Shown here: positions 12,899-16,375 of the stretch, piece after piece
Layout: each line of letters opens with the position of its first letter
How positions within the stretch are numbered: the stretch's first letter is position 1
From: Clostridiaceae bacterium
GTDB lineage: Bacteria > Bacillota > Clostridia > Saccharofermentanales > UBA5734
Assembly (NCBI GenBank): GCA_012519875.1
Contig: JAAYPL010000184.1
Location: forward strand, 1-16,375
Reading direction: 5' to 3'
Length of the DNA stretch: 16,375 bases
Notes under the pieces: generated by a model
The model's database searches: none
Told to the model about the DNA's origin: nothing
What the model saw: only the letters and a program-made list of their open reading frames with translations
Position numbers and translations under genes: made by a program

Positions 12899-15181
12899 TT
12901 AATCTCCCGGTACGAGGTCGATTATGGGGTCGGTGGAAACGGGCTCGGGGGTCGGCGTCGGCGTCGGTTCCGGCTCATGCAGGATACAGTCGCTGGATGG
13001 GTTCAGTATTGCGCCGGGTATGAAATATTCGCTTATGGTTTCAGGGCAGTATGGATTGGCCTTGCTTCCCGAATCTTTGCAGATGGTCATCGTCAGCAAT
13101 CCGCTGGGCGGCTCAAATTCGATCGGTTCCAGTCCTTCGTGGATCTTGGTCATGGCGTCCTGCCAAATGTGAATGGCATTGGTGCGGTCACCGGAAGGAA
13201 TCTGGGTAAAGCCCAGACGATTATCGTAGCCGTACCAGACCGCCGCAGAATAATAGGGGGTGTAGCCGCAGAACCAGCGATCACGATAATCATCCGTCGT
13301 GCCGGTTTTGCCGGCTGCATAAACGCCGCCAACTTGGCCGCCGATGATCGATGCCGTGCCGCTGACGGTCACATCATGTAAAATCGAAGTCACCACATAT
13401 GCTGTCGTCGGCTTAAAAATCTCACGAAAAGTCGGCTTGTTTTCTAATAGAACCGTGCCGTCGGCATCAAGCACACGCGTATAAGCGTAGGGCTCGGTAT
13501 AGATACCGCCATTGGCAAAGGCGCTGTAGGCCGCGGCCATTTCGAGGCTGGTGGTGCCGTATGTCAGAGAACCCAGCCCGAGGGCCGGACCGCTGTCATT
13601 GACCTTATCGAAAGAAATGCCCAGATGGGTTAGATACTGTTGCGCGGTATCAATACCCAGCAGTTTCATCAAAACCTGGACAGCGATGGTGTTGGAGGAT
13701 ATCACAACGGCATGCCGCACGGTCATATTGCCGCGATATCCGGAGTAGCTGTTGCGGGGATAAGGTTTGGTAGGCTCGTCCCGATTATAGAATATTTCAT
13801 GATCATCAAAAATGGTCGAGGCCGAGATGATTCCGGTGTCCAATGCCGGCCCGTAAACAGCCAGCGGCTTGATGCTCGATCCCGGGCTGCGACGGCTGTC
13901 GGCCGCCCGGTTTATGATGAAATTTCCTGTTTTCTCACCGTATCCGCCGACCATTCCCTTGATTTGACCCGGGTCCTGATTGGACATGACCACAATGCTG
14001 CCATTAGGAGCCTCGGGAAATTCCTCAATCTTGGAACGATCCTTGACAAACAGATTTTCGGTATTAAAAGTCGATTCGATAGCAGCCTGTACATCGGCTG
14101 CCATTGTGGTCTCGATCGTCAGGCCATAGTTGTATACCGCAATGGTTGCCATGTCCCGGCTGTAGCCACGCCGTTCAACCAGGTCCTGGATGACCTCCTT
14201 GATGACGTAGTCGACGAAGTAGGAATTGATTTGGGTTCCGGTGAGGGTTTGGGGTTTCTGCCGAAAAACCAGCTCGGTGTTCAAAGCGCGCTCGTACTGG
14301 CTTTTTGAAATCATTTCCAGCTCGTACATCTTGCCAAGGACGATGCGCATCCGTCGCAAAGCGTTGCGACGACCGGTCTCGGTCATCGGGTTATAGGTTG
14401 AGGGGCGATTGGGTACCCCGGCAAGGAAGGCGCATTCAACCAAATTCAGATCGGCTGCGTCTTTGTCGAAATAGGCCTTGGCGGCTGACTGAATACCCAC
14501 ATAGCTGTTGCCCATCGGCGCCAGATTAATATAAAGCTCCATGATCTCGTCTTTTGACTTTTCCTGTTCGAGGAGCAAGGCCTTGTACCATTCCTGAACC
14601 TTGCGCTGGGCGGAACGCATGTCCTCGCCGGAAATCAGACGGACGGTCTGTTGGGTGATGGTGGATCCGCCATGGGTTGCGGATCCGCCATTGGCCAGCG
14701 CGCTCAAAACGGCGCTGCCAATGCGGCGGATATCGATCCCGGGATGCTCTCGGAAACGCTCATCCTCAATGGCGATGAAGGCCTCATCGATATAGGTATG
14801 TTTGATGGAACTAAAAGGAACATACTCGCGATTGATATTCTGACTGCCGGTTAAAATGGCTATCTCATTTCCTTGATCATCGAGAATTTTGCTGGTTTCA
14901 TTTTTGTTTTTAATCTGCTCGGTCACCACGTGCTCGGCTGTTGAAATATAGCCGACCAGCATTCCGCTGCCCAGACCGGCCAGCACGAAACCGATGAGGA
15001 TTAAAACAATAATGATCAGTGAAATGGTGCGTGTCAGAGCCAGACCGATGATCTGCGGAATGGACGGCAGATTGCTGCTGCGCGTAGGTTTGCCACGCAG
15101 ACGGCGACGCAGGTCCTTGCGGACAATATCAGACGAACGCCGCCGAGGCGGCGGCGAATAGGATTTCTTCTGCTTTTTCAC
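12899..15181 (-). CDS. Bifunctional class A penicillin-binding protein (PBP1A-like)
   Basis: A 760-residue protein that polymerises and cross-links peptidoglycan. Layout: basic cytoplasmic tail (1-40, rich in K/R), membrane anchor (about 50-80), GT51 transglycosylase (about 95-300; AFIAIEDERF with Glu139, GGSTITQQ 171-178, and ELYINL with Glu215), then the transpeptidase with SxxK at Ser435-Lys438, SSN at 495-497 and KTGT at 625-628, all intact. The C-terminus has a cysteine-containing extension (Cys701, Cys712, Cys732) and a PTPTPTPEP-rich tail. It starts with GTG at 15181. Its GGAG lies in the last codons of the upstream M23 gene, whose stop is 4 nt away, so translation is probably coupled. 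The pbpA/ponA name is not assigned because class A PBP paralogs are common. Confidence 0.93.
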   Translation of the reverse strand: MKKQKKSYSPPPRRRSSDIVRKDLRRRLRGKPTRSSNLPSIPQIIGLALTRTISLIIIVLILIGFVLAGLGSGMLVGYISTAEHVVTEQIKNKNETSKILDDQGNEIAILTGSQNINREYVPFSSIKHTYIDEAFIAIEDERFREHPGIDIRRIGSAVLSALANGGSATHGGSTITQQTVRLISGEDMRSAQRKVQEWYKALLLEQEKSKDEIMELYINLAPMGNSYVGIQSAAKAYFDKDAADLNLVECAFLAGVPNRPSTYNPMTETGRRNALRRMRIVLGKMYELEMISKSQYERALNTELVFRQKPQTLTGTQINSYFVDYVIKEVIQDLVERRGYSRDMATIAVYNYGLTIETTMAADVQAAIESTFNTENLFVKDRSKIEEFPEAPNGSIVVMSNQDPGQIKGMVGGYGEKTGNFIINRAADSRRSPGSSIKPLAVYGPALDTGIISASTIFDDHEIFYNRDEPTKPYPRNSYSGYRGNMTVRHAVVISSNTIAVQVLMKLLGIDTAQQYLTHLGISFDKVNDSGPALGLGSLTYGTTSLEMAAAYSAFANGGIYTEPYAYTRVLDADGTVLLENKPTFREIFKPTTAYVVTSILHDVTVSGTASIIGGQVGGVYAAGKTGTTDDYRDRWFCGYTPYYSAAVWYGYDNRLGFTQIPSGDRTNAIHIWQDAMTKIHEGLEPIEFEPPSGLLTMTICKDSGSKANPYCPETISEYFIPGAILNPSSDCILHEPEPTPTPTPEPVSTDPIIDLVPGD

Positions 15182-15185
15182 GGAG

Positions 15186-16124
15186 TTACTCCATTATCAT
15201 AGACTTGGGATTGACCGGATCGCCATTAAAGCGAAGTTCGTAGTGCAGATGGGGACACGTGGAAGTACCGGTATTGCCGACAAGGGCTATGGTCTCGCCC
15301 TTTTCGACATATTGCCCATAGCGGACCAGGAGCTTGCTGCAATGCATATAGGTGGTGGTGAAGCCGTTGCCGTGATTGATTGTGACATAATTGCCGGCTG
15401 ACCAGTTATAAGATGCGACGGTTACGCGTCCCGCCGCCGCCGCTTTGATCTTGGTCCCGCGCGGGGCTCCCACATCCGCAGCAGGGTGGAAATGCCAATA
15501 TCCGAAAATGGGATGTGTACGGTAGCCATAGCCGTTAAACTTGCCCGAAATGGGCTTGATGGTGGGCAGGTGGCTGAGTCGCCTGGCGATTTCCTTTTTA
15601 TAAGGTTCCAAATCAATTTCGTCGGCGGTACCGGTTTTGAGGAAGTTTCTTAACTTGTAAGAAAGATTAACCAGATTTCTTGCTTCCTGGCGATAATCGG
15701 AAAAGGTTTTGCGGGAACGGGAAACAGACTGTTCGGCCAGGTTGGCCATCAGGGCGTTGAGGATGCTGGACTCAAGATTGTCCATTTCCGTACGCTGCTC
15801 ATCGATGGCCTGTTCCAAACCGGCGGCCTTGGCGATTTCGGCATCAAGTTGTTCCTGCAGATTCAGCTGTTCAATCTGAGCGCACTGCTCGTTCGCAACC
15901 GCTAATTGATTGGCAAAAGCCGCGACGCAGTCGCCATCCAAGACCGGTGCCTCGGCGGATTTCGGCCGAGCATTGCCCAGCATAAAACCTGCTGCTCCCG
16001 CCGCCAATGCAGTCAGGAGCATTATCGCGGCCAGAATGATTCTGCGATATTTAGAAAGGATCAGCTCGAATTTCCGTGCCGGCCTGGCTGACGAACCACC
16101 GGCGGCAGAACGTCGATTCCGCAT
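15186..16124 (-). CDS. Membrane-anchored M23 (LytM-type) peptidase
   Basis: A 312-residue protein with a basic N-terminus, one membrane anchor (about 29-50), a helical, probably coiled-coil region (about 66-160) and a C-terminal M23 domain (about 195-312). Zinc ligands are present: His213 and Asp217 (HPAAD), and the HxH pair His292/His294 (PHLHYE). YMHCSKL (259-265) supplies another conserved His (His261). It therefore looks catalytically competent and would cut peptidoglycan cross-bridges outside the membrane. ATG 16124 is chosen because AAAGGAG lies 5 nt upstream; the earlier in-frame TTG at 16139 has no such site. It is transcribed ahead of the class A PBP, pairing a wall hydrolase with a synthase. 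It could act as a regulator of wall enzymes rather than as a hydrolase. Confidence 0.9.
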   Translation of the reverse strand: MRNRRSAAGGSSARPARKFELILSKYRRIILAAIMLLTALAAGAAGFMLGNARPKSAEAPVLDGDCVAAFANQLAVANEQCAQIEQLNLQEQLDAEIAKAAGLEQAIDEQRTEMDNLESSILNALMANLAEQSVSRSRKTFSDYRQEARNLVNLSYKLRNFLKTGTADEIDLEPYKKEIARRLSHLPTIKPISGKFNGYGYRTHPIFGYWHFHPAADVGAPRGTKIKAAAAGRVTVASYNWSAGNYVTINHGNGFTTTYMHCSKLLVRYGQYVEKGETIALVGNTGTSTCPHLHYELRFNGDPVNPKSMIME

Positions 16125-16160
16125 GATGTCTCCTTTCAACAGGGAAAATATGCGACTATC

Positions 16161-16189
16161 ATTATACCCAAAAACGATTATTTAGGCAA
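16161..16189 (-). promoter_or_regulatory. Promoter of the M23-PBP operon
   Basis: On the minus strand TATAAT (16166-16161) follows TTGCCT (16189-16184) after 17 bp. The -10 is consensus and the -35 matches TTGACA at four of six positions. Transcription would begin about 30 nt before the ATG at 16124. The next gene upstream ends at 16256, so the pair is likely its own unit. Confidence 0.7.
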
Positions 16190-16200
16190 TGCAAGCCGTT

Positions 16201-16232
16201 AAAAAAGAAAGGACAGGCGGATCGCAAGCCTT
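16201..16232 (-). terminator. Weak candidate terminator after the permease fragment
   Basis: On the minus strand AGGC (16232-16229) can pair with GCCT (16219-16216) and is followed after GTCC by TTTCTTTTTT (16210-16201). The T-rich run is suitable but the stem is only 4 bp with a 9-nt loop, so the call is weak. It sits between the permease stop and the M23 promoter, where a terminator is expected. Confidence 0.25.
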
Positions 16233-16255
16233 CTCAGGAAGCAATATGAAATTGG

Positions 16256-16375
16256 TTACGCTTTCTTCTTTTTTCCTCCAATGCTCAGGAGCAGATTCAA
16301 CAGAATCCCAAAGATCGCGGCGCCTGCGATACAGGGAACCTCGATTCCGAAAAACGGAATGGATCCGTTAAACGC
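16256..16375 (-). CDS. C-terminus of a membrane transporter, probably NCS2 nucleobase permease (partial)
   Basis: The minus strand is open from the window edge to TAA at 16258-16256, giving 39 residues. They contain one hydrophobic segment, IAGAAIFGILLNLLLSI, followed by GGKKKKA. A final helix of the form [I/L]AxAAIxGILLNLLL and a basic end is typical of uracil/xanthine permeases (UraA/PyrP/PbuX group). Only the tail is visible, so the family call is tentative and other carriers with a similar last helix are possible. Confidence 0.45.
   Translation of the reverse strand, partial: AFNGSIPFFGIEVPCIAGAAIFGILLNLLLSIGGKKKKA

Noticed and set aside
12924..12980. GGTGTCGGCGTCGG-type short tandem repeat as a regulatory or CRISPR-like repeat
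   Set aside because: It is the reverse strand of the Pro-Thr repeat codons in the PBP tail, so it is explained by the protein.
13640..14308. Plus-strand open frame of 222 codons within the PBP region
   Set aside because: It is antisense to the transglycosylase/transpeptidase coding sequence with all motifs intact, and its translation resembles no family I know.

Overview
The window looks like chromosomal DNA of an anaerobic, butyrate-type member of the Clostridia (Firmicutes). The reasons are the crt-hbd-bcd-etfB-etfA order, strong AAGGAG-type ribosome binding sites, TTGACA/TATAAT-type promoters, a lipoprotein substrate-binding protein, and a bifunctional PBP with a proline/threonine-rich tail. 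The species cannot be told from the sequence. Most coding DNA looks moderately GC-rich; the left edge and the araC intergenic region are visibly more AT-rich.

Layout. (1) 1-93: the 3' end of an IS30-family transposase. (2) 230-4940, + strand: a possible 24-codon leader ORF, then crt, hbd, bcd, etfB and etfA, which convert 3-oxoacyl-CoA (acetoacetyl-CoA) to butyryl-CoA with an EtfAB that carries a motif associated with electron bifurcation. A strong hairpin terminator closes the operon. (3) 5129-7704: a divergent unit with an AraC-family regulator on the minus strand and, on the plus strand, a sugar-phosphate-isomerase-like TIM barrel followed by a VOC (glyoxalase-fold) protein. The 217-bp divergent intergenic region holds promoters and two inverted repeats. 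(4) 7741-11915, minus strand: potABCD, a polyamine ABC importer with tightly overlapping genes. A near-consensus promoter shows that potA starts at 11843, and a hairpin shared with the VOC gene ends the unit. (5) 12002-12853, + strand: a short, catalytic-domain-only glutamate 5-kinase (proB) with its own promoter. (6) 12899-16124, minus strand: an M23 endopeptidase-like protein followed by a class A PBP, a cell-wall pair in one transcript whose terminator lies inside the 3' end of proB. (7) 16256-16375, minus strand: the C-terminal 39 residues of a membrane transporter, probably an NCS2 nucleobase permease, cut by the window edge.

How the genes work together. The butyryl-CoA block disposes of NADH while conserving energy. 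It lacks thiolase and any butyrate-releasing enzyme here, so those steps must be encoded elsewhere. The AraC/isomerase/VOC block looks like a small, inducible catabolic module of unknown substrate. The pot operon, proB and the M23/PBP pair are housekeeping functions. I see no rRNA, tRNA, CRISPR array, phage or toxin-antitoxin locus. The least explained parts are the isomerase-VOC module with its operators and the leader region between the IS30 remnant and crt; the rest is largely well-known gene families.
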